Origin: Caulobacterales bacterium
Lineage (GTDB): Bacteria; Pseudomonadota; Alphaproteobacteria; Caulobacterales; Caulobacteraceae
Length of the DNA stretch: 11,331 nt
Direction: 5' to 3'
Assembly (NCBI GenBank): GCA_947480815.1
Contig: CANKEA010000018.1
Location: 1-11,331 of the forward strand
The translations under genes and the position numbers were made by a program. Below are positions 1 through 6,283 of the stretch, in pieces. Position 1 is the first letter of the stretch, and each line of letters starts with the position of its first letter. Below the pieces are notes generated by a model. That model made no database searches. It worked only from the letters and a program-made list of their open reading frames with translations, and had not been told where the DNA came from.

Positions 1-169
1 TGAGATCGGTCGAACACGCCCCCGGCACGCTGAGGTCGACGAACGCGATCGCACAATCGCGATCCAGTCGGCGGATCAGTCCGATCTCCGCCGAACACAG
101 CGGGCAGTCACCATCGTACCAGACGGTGAGGGCGCGCGGGTCCGCCGCTACTGAGGCCCCGTCAACCAT
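1..169 (-). CDS. DCC-family (DUF393) thiol-disulfide oxidoreductase, N-terminal part
   Basis: The minus strand reads from an ATG at 169 out of the left window edge, giving 56 residues. Residues 18-25 are YDGDCPLC, the defining DxxCxxC-type motif of the DCC/DUF393 family, and the following helix-strand pattern (SAEIGLIRRLDRD, then IAFVDLS) also fits. Members are small (roughly 110-150 residues), thioredoxin-like and predicted to be thiol-disulfide oxidoreductases, but their substrates are mostly unknown. The start overlaps the 3' end of folE2 by 22 bp in a different frame, so the two are probably co-transcribed and translationally coupled. No clear Shine-Dalgarno precedes the ATG, which also suggests coupling. 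The C-terminal part lies outside the window. Family assignment is firm; the physiological role is not known. Confidence 0.88.
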   Translation of the reverse strand, partial: MVDGASVAADPRALTVWYDGDCPLCSAEIGLIRRLDRDCAIAFVDLSVPGACSTDL

Positions 170-945
170 GCGAATGCCGAGTGGTTATGAATGGACTCGA
201 AGTTTTCCGATGAGATCTCATACCGAGCAACCCGTGGGTCGGCGGACAGCGCCACCGCGATATCGCGCACCAGGTCTTCCACGAACTTTGGATTCTCATA
301 GGCACGCTCGGTCACGTACTTCTCGTCTGGCCGCTTCAACAGCCCCCAGAGCTGGCAGGAGGCGCTGGCCTCGGCGATAGCGATCAGGTCCTGCACCGGC
401 AGCACCGCGCCCTGCGCCAGGGTGGCGGCAATGGTGATATGCGAACGCTGGTTGTGGGCCCCGTAGAGAGAAATCTCTTTCGAGCAGGGGCAGAGGCTGG
501 TCACTGGCGTCATGATCTGCTGGGTGATCGAAAGGCAACCGTCGGCCTGCTCCGCACGCAAGGTCAGCTGGTGATCAAGCAAGCTTTTGACCCCCGAAAC
601 GGGCGCAGTTTTGCGCACGAAGTAGGGCATGCGCATCTCGATCACGCCGCTGGCGGCGTCGAGGCGCTCCAGCATGGTCGCCATCAAGGTAGCCAGTGAC
701 TCCGCCGAAAGGGGAGTGGTGAAATCCTCCAGCACCTCGAGGAACCGCGACATATGCGTCCCCTTCACGTGCGCGGGCAGGGCTACGTACATGTCGATGA
801 CCGCGACCGAGGGTTGGATTCCATCCGGGGTAGCGATGCTCACCGGATAGGTGACCGACTTCACGCCAACCCGCTGGATGACAATATTTCGCCAGTCCGC
901 GCTGGACTGCACGTCTGGTAGCAGGCTGGTAGTGACCATATTCAT
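148..945 (-). CDS. folE2: GTP cyclohydrolase FolE2 (type IB)
   Basis: This 265-residue protein catalyses GTP to 7,8-dihydroneopterin triphosphate, the first step of folate/pterin synthesis, in the cytoplasm. Diagnostic motifs are LCPCSKEIS at residues 151-159 with the family's metal-binding Cys (C152), GAHNQR at 162-167, and the C-terminal NFESIHNHSAFA around 248-259. Length is normal for the family. An in-frame GTG/TTG extension to 975 exists, but the ATG at 945 is chosen because AGATCGGAG lies 6 nt upstream and the protein then begins at the usual place. FolE2 replaces zinc-dependent FolE and in many bacteria is zinc-responsive. Here no Zur-like box was seen; instead the upstream region carries TTGTCC palindromic and direct repeats shared with the divergent MerR-type regulator, suggesting control by that protein. 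The downstream DCC gene overlaps by 22 bp. Confidence 0.96.
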   Translation of the reverse strand: MNMVTTSLLPDVQSSADWRNIVIQRVGVKSVTYPVSIATPDGIQPSVAVIDMYVALPAHVKGTHMSRFLEVLEDFTTPLSAESLATLMATMLERLDAASGVIEMRMPYFVRKTAPVSGVKSLLDHQLTLRAEQADGCLSITQQIMTPVTSLCPCSKEISLYGAHNQRSHITIAATLAQGAVLPVQDLIAIAEASASCQLWGLLKRPDEKYVTERAYENPKFVEDLVRDIAVALSADPRVARYEISSENFESIHNHSAFAWLTGPQ

Positions 946-961
946 GGCGCGCTCCGATCTG

Positions 962-976
962 TTTGTCCTGGACAAA
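962..976. promoter_or_regulatory. Perfect palindrome TTTGTCC-T-GGACAAA, candidate operator for folE2
   Basis: Two 7-bp arms flank a single T, centred at 969, only 17-31 bp upstream of the folE2 start codon and about 46 bp from the MerR-type regulator's ATG. The position fits a site covering the folE2 core promoter or transcription start, where binding would repress. Similar TTGTCC half-sites recur toward the regulator gene. That the divergent MerR protein binds here is inferred from proximity and repeated motif, not shown. Confidence 0.6.
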
Positions 977-993
977 TAAGCCTATTGGAAGGA

Positions 994-1021
994 TTGTCCA
1001 GACGTAGCCCTATGGTTGTCC
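994..1021 (+). promoter_or_regulatory. Direct-repeat array TTGTCC / TAGCCC / TTGTCC with 11-bp pitch
   Basis: TTGTCC occurs at 994-999 and 1016-1021, exactly 22 bp apart, with a degenerate copy TAGCCC (4 of 6 matches) midway at 1005-1010. An 11-bp pitch of direct repeats is the arrangement bound by tetrameric CarH-type regulators. The last repeat abuts the ATG at 1022 of the regulator gene, so it could serve autoregulation. It also lies upstream of the folE2 promoter on the opposite strand. Assignment to this regulator is inference. Confidence 0.5.
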
Positions 1022-1960
1022 ATGACAGTTTCCGCTTCCCCCGAAAAAATTCGGCTCATGAGTATCGCTGCGGTGGAGCGTGACTGCGGCTTGGCAAAAG
1101 ACACCCTGCGCGTGTGGGAGCGCCGTTACGGGTTCCCAATGCCGCTCCGGGACCGAAATGACGAGCGGCTATATCCAGCGGATCAGGTCGCTACCTTGCG
1201 TCTCATCCGGCGCTTAATCGCTGCCGGCCATCGTCCAGGAAAAGTCGTCGGACGCTCTGACGAGGACCTTGCAGAACTGTTGCGACATCTCGGTGTCCCG
1301 GACCCTCAGCTTGTCGGGTCGGACGCTCAACAGATCCTGGAGATCTTGCGTAACCACGACGCTATCGGCTTGCGGGAGACCTTGATCGCCATGGTCCTGC
1401 GGGTGGGGCTGGACACCTTCGCCGCTGAAATAGCGCCGGTGCTGATCGCAGCGGTCGGCGCGGCGTGGTCGCGCGGCGATCTGCAGATTCACCAGGAGCA
1501 TCTGTTCACAGAACAGTTCACGACCGTGCTTCGCAGCGCCATCAATGCTGCCCAGGGCGCTGGCCTGGCGCGGCGCCGACCGCGCGTCTTGTTGAGCACC
1601 ATCCCGCAAGAGCCCCATGCCTTAGGTCTGCTGATGGCTGAGGCTATATTCACCATTTCGGGCTCTCTCTGCGTGTCGTTGGGCGTGCAGACGCCGATCG
1701 CGGAAATCGCCGCCGCCACGAGGGCACATAACGCCGATGTCTTGGCGCTGTCGTTCTCGTCGATTATCCCGGCAGCCCAGGCGACGACGGCGCTCATAGA
1801 ATTGCGCGCCAACGTGGCTGAGACGGTTGAGATCTGGGCCGGCGGTGCCTGCGCTGGCCTAAGGGCCGGGCCGCGCGTTTCGGTTCTGTCGGGGCTATCG
1901 GCCATCAGCCCCGCCGTGATCGCCTGGCGGGAAAAAGCGGCACTGGCGGTTTCGACGTGA
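1022..1960 (+). CDS. MerR-family regulator with cobalamin-binding-type domain (CarH/LitR-like)
   Basis: This 312-residue transcription factor has an N-terminal MerR winged helix (about 13-70; LAKDTLRVWERRYGFP is the recognition segment), a helical-bundle domain (about 100-185), and a C-terminal Rossmann-like B12-binding-type domain (about 187-300). Cobalamin-related residues are present: Wx9EH at W149, E159, H160, and ExHxxG at E197-H199-G202, where H199 matches the lower axial ligand of CarH. Position 150 is Ser where Thermus CarH has His132, the upper ligand of the light state. Known relatives repress promoters in the dark and release on illumination, either through adenosylcobalamin (CarH) or with a LOV partner (class II LitR of Pseudomonas). 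The start is uncertain: TTG 1016, ATG 1022 and ATG 1058 are in frame, none with a clear Shine-Dalgarno. ATG 1022 keeps a typical N-terminal length. A CCGAA-AAAA-TTCGG hairpin at 1041-1054 lies in the first codons. Confidence 0.92.
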   Translation: MTVSASPEKIRLMSIAAVERDCGLAKDTLRVWERRYGFPMPLRDRNDERLYPADQVATLRLIRRLIAAGHRPGKVVGRSDEDLAELLRHLGVPDPQLVGSDAQQILEILRNHDAIGLRETLIAMVLRVGLDTFAAEIAPVLIAAVGAAWSRGDLQIHQEHLFTEQFTTVLRSAINAAQGAGLARRRPRVLLSTIPQEPHALGLLMAEAIFTISGSLCVSLGVQTPIAEIAAATRAHNADVLALSFSSIIPAAQATTALIELRANVAETVEIWAGGACAGLRAGPRVSVLSGLSAISPAVIAWREKAALAVST

Positions 1961-1999
1961 TGCGGCAGAGCCTGCCCGACGCCGACCGCTAATTTGCGC

Positions 2000-2956
2000 T
2001 TACAGAGCCTGACCAAACCCTTTGGCGATCTGCTCTGCCAGTAGGGTTCCCGATGTCCAAGCGGCCTCAACCCGTGGGCCACTCAACCAGTCGCCGCACA
2101 GGCCAAGCCAACGCTCTGCATCCCAATAGGCACCAGACCCCGCGTTACCCGAGCTGGCATATCGCCACCGATGCGTGCCGCCAGCGATAGGCGGCGGTAG
2201 AGGTAGTGTAAGCTGCGCCGAAAGCGCTGCGGAGAGCTCCGCCGCGACCCATTCGGGGTCGGCCTCCAGATGCCGAATTGACCATGCGGGGGTCGCCTGA
2301 AGAACCCAGGCTTCGGGCCCAGTCCGGCCGGGCTTGGAACCATTACGCGCCGCCCACCCGAGCGCATCGGCAGGCGTCCCCCGGAGAGCATTCAGCGGCG
2401 TTGGCAAGGCTTCCGCAAACGCCAGCATCACGGTCCAGCACGGTGCCGTAGGTGTGGCTCGAGTCCACTGCGCCAGCTCAGGCATTGCAGGGGCGATGAG
2501 CGCCGCAGCCTGCTCGGCGGGCACCGCAACGACCACAGCATCCACGTCGAAGGAAGCGCCCGTCTGCGTGATAAGTCGCCAGCCCTCGGCATGTGGACCC
2601 AAAGATTGTACCTGCGTGCCCCACTGCACTTCAAAGGGCTGCGCCATCTGACGGATGGGCGCGTTCATCCCCGGAACACCGACGTACGCTTCTGTATCCA
2701 AAGCCGTCCACCGAGCGACACATCCCGCCGTGATCCAATGCTCCACGCGCGTTCGAAAACCAGGATCTCGAACCGTGAAGTACTGGGCCCCGTGATCAAA
2801 CGTGGCCTCGCCCAAATCGGTCTGGATTCGGCGTGTCGACATGCGGCCGCCAGGACCGCGGCCCTTGTCCAGAACGGTGATCGTTGCCCCTCGGCCGGCC
2901 AGTCCCTCGGCGCAGGCCAAGCCGGCCATGCCGGCACCCACAATCGCGATATGCAT
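2000..2956 (-). CDS. COG3380-type (renalase-like) FAD/NAD(P)-dependent oxidoreductase
   Basis: This is a 318-residue flavoprotein of the amine-oxidase fold. The N terminus shows the dinucleotide-binding IVGAGMAGLACAEGL (5-19), then KGRGPGGRMSTRR (31-43) and FDHGAQYFT (53-61), all typical of COG3380. The C-terminal FAD motif is CGDWLSGPRVEAAW (287-300). Family members are annotated as NAD(P)/FAD-dependent oxidoreductases related to renalase; the bacterial substrate is generally unassigned. The gene converges on the MerR-type regulator with a 39-bp gap and lies 105 bp downstream of metY. COG3380 genes are known neighbours of photolyase and LitR-type regulator genes in other proteobacteria, which is the main reason to group it with the left-hand module. 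The ATG at 2956 is preceded by a weak purine stretch (GGGGTAGGTAG). Fold and cofactor are well supported; reaction unknown. Confidence 0.9.
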   Translation of the reverse strand: MHIAIVGAGMAGLACAEGLAGRGATITVLDKGRGPGGRMSTRRIQTDLGEATFDHGAQYFTVRDPGFRTRVEHWITAGCVARWTALDTEAYVGVPGMNAPIRQMAQPFEVQWGTQVQSLGPHAEGWRLITQTGASFDVDAVVVAVPAEQAAALIAPAMPELAQWTRATPTAPCWTVMLAFAEALPTPLNALRGTPADALGWAARNGSKPGRTGPEAWVLQATPAWSIRHLEADPEWVAAELSAALSAQLTLPLPPPIAGGTHRWRYASSGNAGSGAYWDAERWLGLCGDWLSGPRVEAAWTSGTLLAEQIAKGFGQAL

Positions 2957-3048
2957 ATCTACCTACCCCGATGGAGCTCAATGCGCACCAAGCTTACGGA
3001 CCGATAGCCCACGCTCTCGATCCGTCCTCGGTAACCCGTTCCTGTCAG

Positions 3049-3080
3049 GACAGCAGCGGGCTTAGGCCCCCGCTGCTGTC
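3049..3080 (-). terminator. 12-bp perfect hairpin spanning the metY stop codon
   Basis: GACAGCAGCGGG (3049-3060) pairs with CCCGCTGCTGTC (3069-3080) around an 8-nt loop that contains the metY stop codon. The stem is strong and GC-rich and lies at the transcript's 3' end, so it could terminate or stabilise the metY mRNA. No T tract follows on the minus strand, so it is not a classic intrinsic terminator. A second, overlapping palindrome CTGTC-AG-GACAG sits at 3042-3053. Confidence 0.4.
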
Positions 3081-4360
3081 AAGGCTGCGTCGAGGTCGGC
3101 CAGTATATCCTCGATGTGTTCGATCCCGATCGAGAGGCGCACATAGCCCGGGGAGACGCCGGTGGATTCCTGCTCCTGCGGCGACAGCTGCGAGTGGGTC
3201 GTTGAAGCCGGATGGATCGCAAGTGAGCGCGCGTCACCGATATTGGCCACATGATAGAACAGCTTCAGGGCATTGATGAAACGTCGGCCTGCATCGACGC
3301 CGCCATCTAGCTCGAAGCCGACCAGCCCGCCGTATCCACCGGATAGGTACTGGTCTGCCCGGTCCCGCGCGGTGCCAGTCTGCTGCGAGGGGTGAATTAC
3401 CCGGCTCACGCCCTTGCGAGCGGCCAGGAAGTCGGCGACTTTTTGAGCATTGGCGCAGTGCCGCTCCATACGCAGGTGAGCGGTCTCGATCCCCTGGATG
3501 ATCTGGAATGCGTTGAACGGCGAGAGGGCTGCCCCGAGATCGCGCAGCAGGATCACCCGGGCCCGGATGATATACGCGACAGGCCCCAAGGGCTTCACGG
3601 CCTGGGTCCAGACCGCGCCATGATAGGATGCGTCTGGGGTATTAAGCGCCGGTTGGCGTTCGGGGAACTGCTCCCAGTCAAAATTCCCCCCGTCGACGAT
3701 CACCCCGCCAATCGAGGTGCCGTGACCACCCAGATATTTGGTCGCCGAATAGACCACGATGGCGGCACCGTGTTCCAGCGGCCGGCACAATAGCGGCGCG
3801 GCGGTATTGTCCATGATCAGGGGAATGCCCAGCTTGCGGCCGATGGCGGCCACGGGGGCGATCGGGAACACCTCCAGTTTCGGATTGGGCAGGGTCTCGG
3901 CATAGTAAGCGCGGGTACGATCGTCGGTCGCGCGGGCGAAGGCCTCTGGATCTGCTGGGTCAACAAACCGAACTTCGATACCCTGTTCGCGCAGGGTATT
4001 GGCGAACAGGTTCCATGTGCCGCCATAGAGTGCCGTAGACGAGACAATATTGTCCCCGGCCCGGGCCAGATTCTGAACCGCATAGGCCGAAGCCGCCTGA
4101 CCCGAGGCCACGGCCAGGGCGGCGACCCCGCCCTCCAGCGCCGCGACCCGCTTTTCCAGCACGTCGGTCGTTGGGTTCATGATGCGCGTGTAGATGTTGC
4201 CCATTTCCTGCAAGGAAAACAGCGCGGCTGCGTGATCGGCGTCACGGAATTGGTATGAGGTGGTCTGGTGGATTGGCACCGCCACCGACCCGGTCGAAGG
4301 GTCCGCCCGCCAGCCCGCATGCACGGCCAGGGTTTCGCGGCGGAAATTAGATTGGGACAT
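3062..4360 (-). CDS. metY: O-acetylhomoserine sulfhydrylase (PLP-dependent)
   Basis: This 432-residue cytoplasmic enzyme should convert O-acetyl-L-homoserine plus sulfide to L-homocysteine and acetate, the direct sulfhydrylation route to methionine. It belongs to the Cys/Met-metabolism PLP family: NIYTRIMNPT at 55-64 (phosphate-binding Tyr/Arg from the neighbouring subunit), ASGQAA at 85-90, MDNT at 183-186 with D184 to the pyridine nitrogen, and YSATKYLGGHGT with the PLP lysine at K208. The length of about 430 residues and the IxxRxxNPT form favour MetY over cystathionine gamma-synthase or MetZ (usually about 380-400). The ATG at 4360 follows AGAGGAAG at a good distance. A 225-bp spacer separates it from the tannase-family gene, so it probably has its own promoter; a 12-bp hairpin covers its stop. 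It seems unrelated in function to its neighbours. Confidence 0.93.
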   Translation of the reverse strand: MSQSNFRRETLAVHAGWRADPSTGSVAVPIHQTTSYQFRDADHAAALFSLQEMGNIYTRIMNPTTDVLEKRVAALEGGVAALAVASGQAASAYAVQNLARAGDNIVSSTALYGGTWNLFANTLREQGIEVRFVDPADPEAFARATDDRTRAYYAETLPNPKLEVFPIAPVAAIGRKLGIPLIMDNTAAPLLCRPLEHGAAIVVYSATKYLGGHGTSIGGVIVDGGNFDWEQFPERQPALNTPDASYHGAVWTQAVKPLGPVAYIIRARVILLRDLGAALSPFNAFQIIQGIETAHLRMERHCANAQKVADFLAARKGVSRVIHPSQQTGTARDRADQYLSGGYGGLVGFELDGGVDAGRRFINALKLFYHVANIGDARSLAIHPASTTHSQLSPQEQESTGVSPGYVRLSIGIEHIEDILADLDAALTAAGA

Positions 4361-4585
4361 GTCGCGCTTCCTCTAAATGCGGCCGCTGCGTGCCGCTCAA
4401 TCTCTTATCGATGGCCGCGATCTTTGCGGTAGTCGGGGCGAAATGGCAACGTCGCTCCCACCTCGATGATCAGATTGAGATCGTCGCAGACGCGCAAGCC
4501 TTCTCCAAGGATTGCGGCCCAGCGCCGTTCAAGGCCCGCAGATGCGCTGGTTTAGGACAGACCCAGAGTCGGGCCCGCGCCTGCC
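4361..4585 (-). other. 225-bp spacer upstream of metY with inverted repeats and a gene-like open stretch
   Basis: The spacer should hold the metY promoter. Inverted copies of an 8-bp sequence (AGATTGAG at 4472-4479, CTCAATCT at 4396-4403) are 68 nt apart. In the metY-sense RNA they would enclose smaller hairpins (GGGAGCGA with TCGCCCC; CCGC with GCGG), so a folded leader is possible. It does not match SAM-II or SAH riboswitch consensus that I can recall. The same stretch also has an open minus frame of about 47 codons ending at TAA 4405-4407, whose translation is protein-like (for example RVCDDLNLIIEVGATLPF) but lacks a convincing start. It could be the decayed end of a lost gene. Neither reading is secure. 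Confidence 0.35.
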
Positions 4586-6184
4586 CTAGGCGGCCTTTTT
4601 TGCCGCGCCCTTGCTGGATACGGCAGGTACGACGCAGGCGAAGCTTGCCTCGGCGTTGGGATCGCCCTCGCCCTTGTAGTGCGGCAGGGCCGGCCAGGCA
4701 CACATTGGCCGCGAGATCGGCGAATTGGCCTTGGTGGCCACAATCCGTTCAGGCACCTGGCCAAGTTCGGCCCAGGCCTCCATGGCGCTAAGCAGATCGA
4801 ATTGGTCGGGACCTGGGCCGCCACGGCAGTGGTAAACGCCGGTCGCCATGAATAGCCGGACGTCCTTGTTCAGAGCCTCGATGGGCACACCGAGCTCGGC
4901 CGCCGTGACCGCCTGCGCCTGATTGAAGTAGGCCAAGGTTCCGACGGGGCTGGGGCCGGGATCGTAGCCGCCGTGGTAGAGCAGCAGCTTGCCGCCCTTC
5001 TTCACGAACTGAGAGATGTCCGGATTGTCGGCGCTGAATTCCTTGATGACCTTGCTCTTGGCGAGGTCGCCCATCACCTGGTCAGGCGTCAGGTTCATCC
5101 ACGCCTTGTCGGGGTCGCCGTAGAGCAGGAAGAACAGATAGCGCGCGCCAAGCGTATGGTTGGAGCCATAGGGATTGTTGGGCTGGCCGCCGATGGAGCG
5201 GTCGATCCAGTCCATTTCGCTACCACGGGCGAGCGGCCAGGCGGCCACAGCGCCGTTCTTGGCCTTCACGCCCGAATAGCTGATACGCACGGCCTTGACC
5301 TGGGCCGGGGTCAGGCACTGGGCACCGCTCTCGCCAGCCTTGCAGCGCATGGCCGCAGGGTCCCATTTGCAGGCCATTGGATCGTTTATGATGCCGTCTT
5401 TCAGCCCATCTGCCGTGTCACAGTTGGCCAGCACCGCCTTGTTGACGATCCCAACCTGCTCGGCGGTCAGGGTCGAAGCCGGGTCCTGGTGAAACGCCTG
5501 GATGCGGAACAGGGCACTGGTCTGGACCCTCAGATCATAGACCGGTGCCCCGGCGATCACGCCGTCATAATCATCCGGATAGCGCTGAACCTCTGCCAGG
5601 CCCTCGCGGCCCCCGGTTGAGCAACCCTGGTAATAGGCCTTGCTCACTGGCCGACCATAATAGGTGTTGGCTACCGCCTTGCCGACCGTGGTCATGAGGT
5701 GGATCGCGCGGAACCCGAAGTCGGCCACGGCGATCGGGTTCACGTGTCCTGGGCGGTCGAGCAGGAAGCTTCCGTCGGTGCCGTCGGTCGATGGGTGGCC
5801 GGTGTCGGTACCCGCCGTAGCGTAGCCCTTCATCAGGCCCGGCGTGGCACCCTGGAGCGTCAGATTGCCGATGAAACCGCCACCGCCGATACCGAAGAAT
5901 TTGCCGTTCCATCCCTCGGGCAGGCGGAACACCACCCCGATGTTAGAGCCCGGCTCTGGTCGGACCATCGCCGATATCTCGCAATATGCCGGAAGCTTCC
6001 GCGCCGTATTGGCCGGCACCATCTTGGCCGAGGTGACCGTGGTGTCGAGGAATTGACCCGGTGCGGTCAGGCCCGTGCAAGCGGCGTCCGCCAAGGTCTG
6101 AGCTCGGGCCGGATCAGCGCCAGTCATCACGCCCAAGAGGGCCAACGCAAAGGCTCCAGCTAGCCCGCTTCTGATTAAGCGCAA
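4586..6184 (-). CDS. Secreted tannase/feruloyl esterase family protein
   Basis: This 532-residue exported esterase has a signal peptide (MRLIRSG charged start, hydrophobic 8-20, likely cleavage after ARA at 28). Catalytic features of the tannase family are visible: GCSTGG at 187-192 with nucleophile S189, D408 in HGGYDPG, and H452 in YHC. C188 and C453 flank Ser and His as the family's CS-D-HC motif, in which the two Cys form a disulfide next to the active site. A lid-region calcium-binding-like loop is at DTADGLKDGIIND (256-268), and extra Cys pairs (255/272, 281/290) suggest more disulfides. Known members hydrolyse gallate, feruloyl or terephthalate-type aromatic esters; the exact substrate cannot be read here. 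The start is TTG at 6184, five nt after GGGGGG; an ATG at 6189 is out of frame and stops after four codons. It follows the aromatic acid transporter gene by 99 bp and is probably the last gene of that operon. Confidence 0.92.
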   Translation of the reverse strand: MRLIRSGLAGAFALALLGVMTGADPARAQTLADAACTGLTAPGQFLDTTVTSAKMVPANTARKLPAYCEISAMVRPEPGSNIGVVFRLPEGWNGKFFGIGGGGFIGNLTLQGATPGLMKGYATAGTDTGHPSTDGTDGSFLLDRPGHVNPIAVADFGFRAIHLMTTVGKAVANTYYGRPVSKAYYQGCSTGGREGLAEVQRYPDDYDGVIAGAPVYDLRVQTSALFRIQAFHQDPASTLTAEQVGIVNKAVLANCDTADGLKDGIINDPMACKWDPAAMRCKAGESGAQCLTPAQVKAVRISYSGVKAKNGAVAAWPLARGSEMDWIDRSIGGQPNNPYGSNHTLGARYLFFLLYGDPDKAWMNLTPDQVMGDLAKSKVIKEFSADNPDISQFVKKGGKLLLYHGGYDPGPSPVGTLAYFNQAQAVTAAELGVPIEALNKDVRLFMATGVYHCRGGPGPDQFDLLSAMEAWAELGQVPERIVATKANSPISRPMCAWPALPHYKGEGDPNAEASFACVVPAVSSKGAAKKAA

Positions 6185-6283
6185 CGCATCCCCCCGAGGA
6201 TTATTTTGACGGCATCTTGAACGCCCAGGATTAGCCCCAGTGTCGGGAGTTGTCGACGGCGCTGGTGCAAGGGCGTGACTGAC

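Noticed and set aside
946..1021. Zur box or cobalamin riboswitch upstream of folE2
   Set aside because: The spacer is too short for a B12 riboswitch and shows no B12-box; no GTTATA-type Zur palindrome is seen.
1964..1976. GGCAG-AGC-CTGCC hairpin between the convergent regulator and COG3380 genes
   Set aside because: The stem is only 5 bp and no T tract follows on either strand, so I do not call it a terminator.
1489..2082. 197-codon minus frame opposite the 3' half of the MerR-type regulator gene
   Set aside because: It is antisense to a well-conserved B12-binding-type domain and also runs into the COG3380 gene in another frame; no motif supports it.
4361..4470. SAM-II or SAH riboswitch before metY
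   Set aside because: Expected in some alphaproteobacteria, but the conserved sequence blocks I know for these classes are not present.
4396..4480. Plus-strand resemblance to a SAM-I riboswitch core (CTCTTATC and GAAATGGCAAC)
   Set aside because: It points away from metY, lacks the conserved GGTGGAGGGA segment and has no plus-strand gene to regulate.
4973..5620. 215-codon plus frame opposite the tannase-family gene
   Set aside because: No domain is recognisable and the antisense tannase frame has the complete catalytic set.
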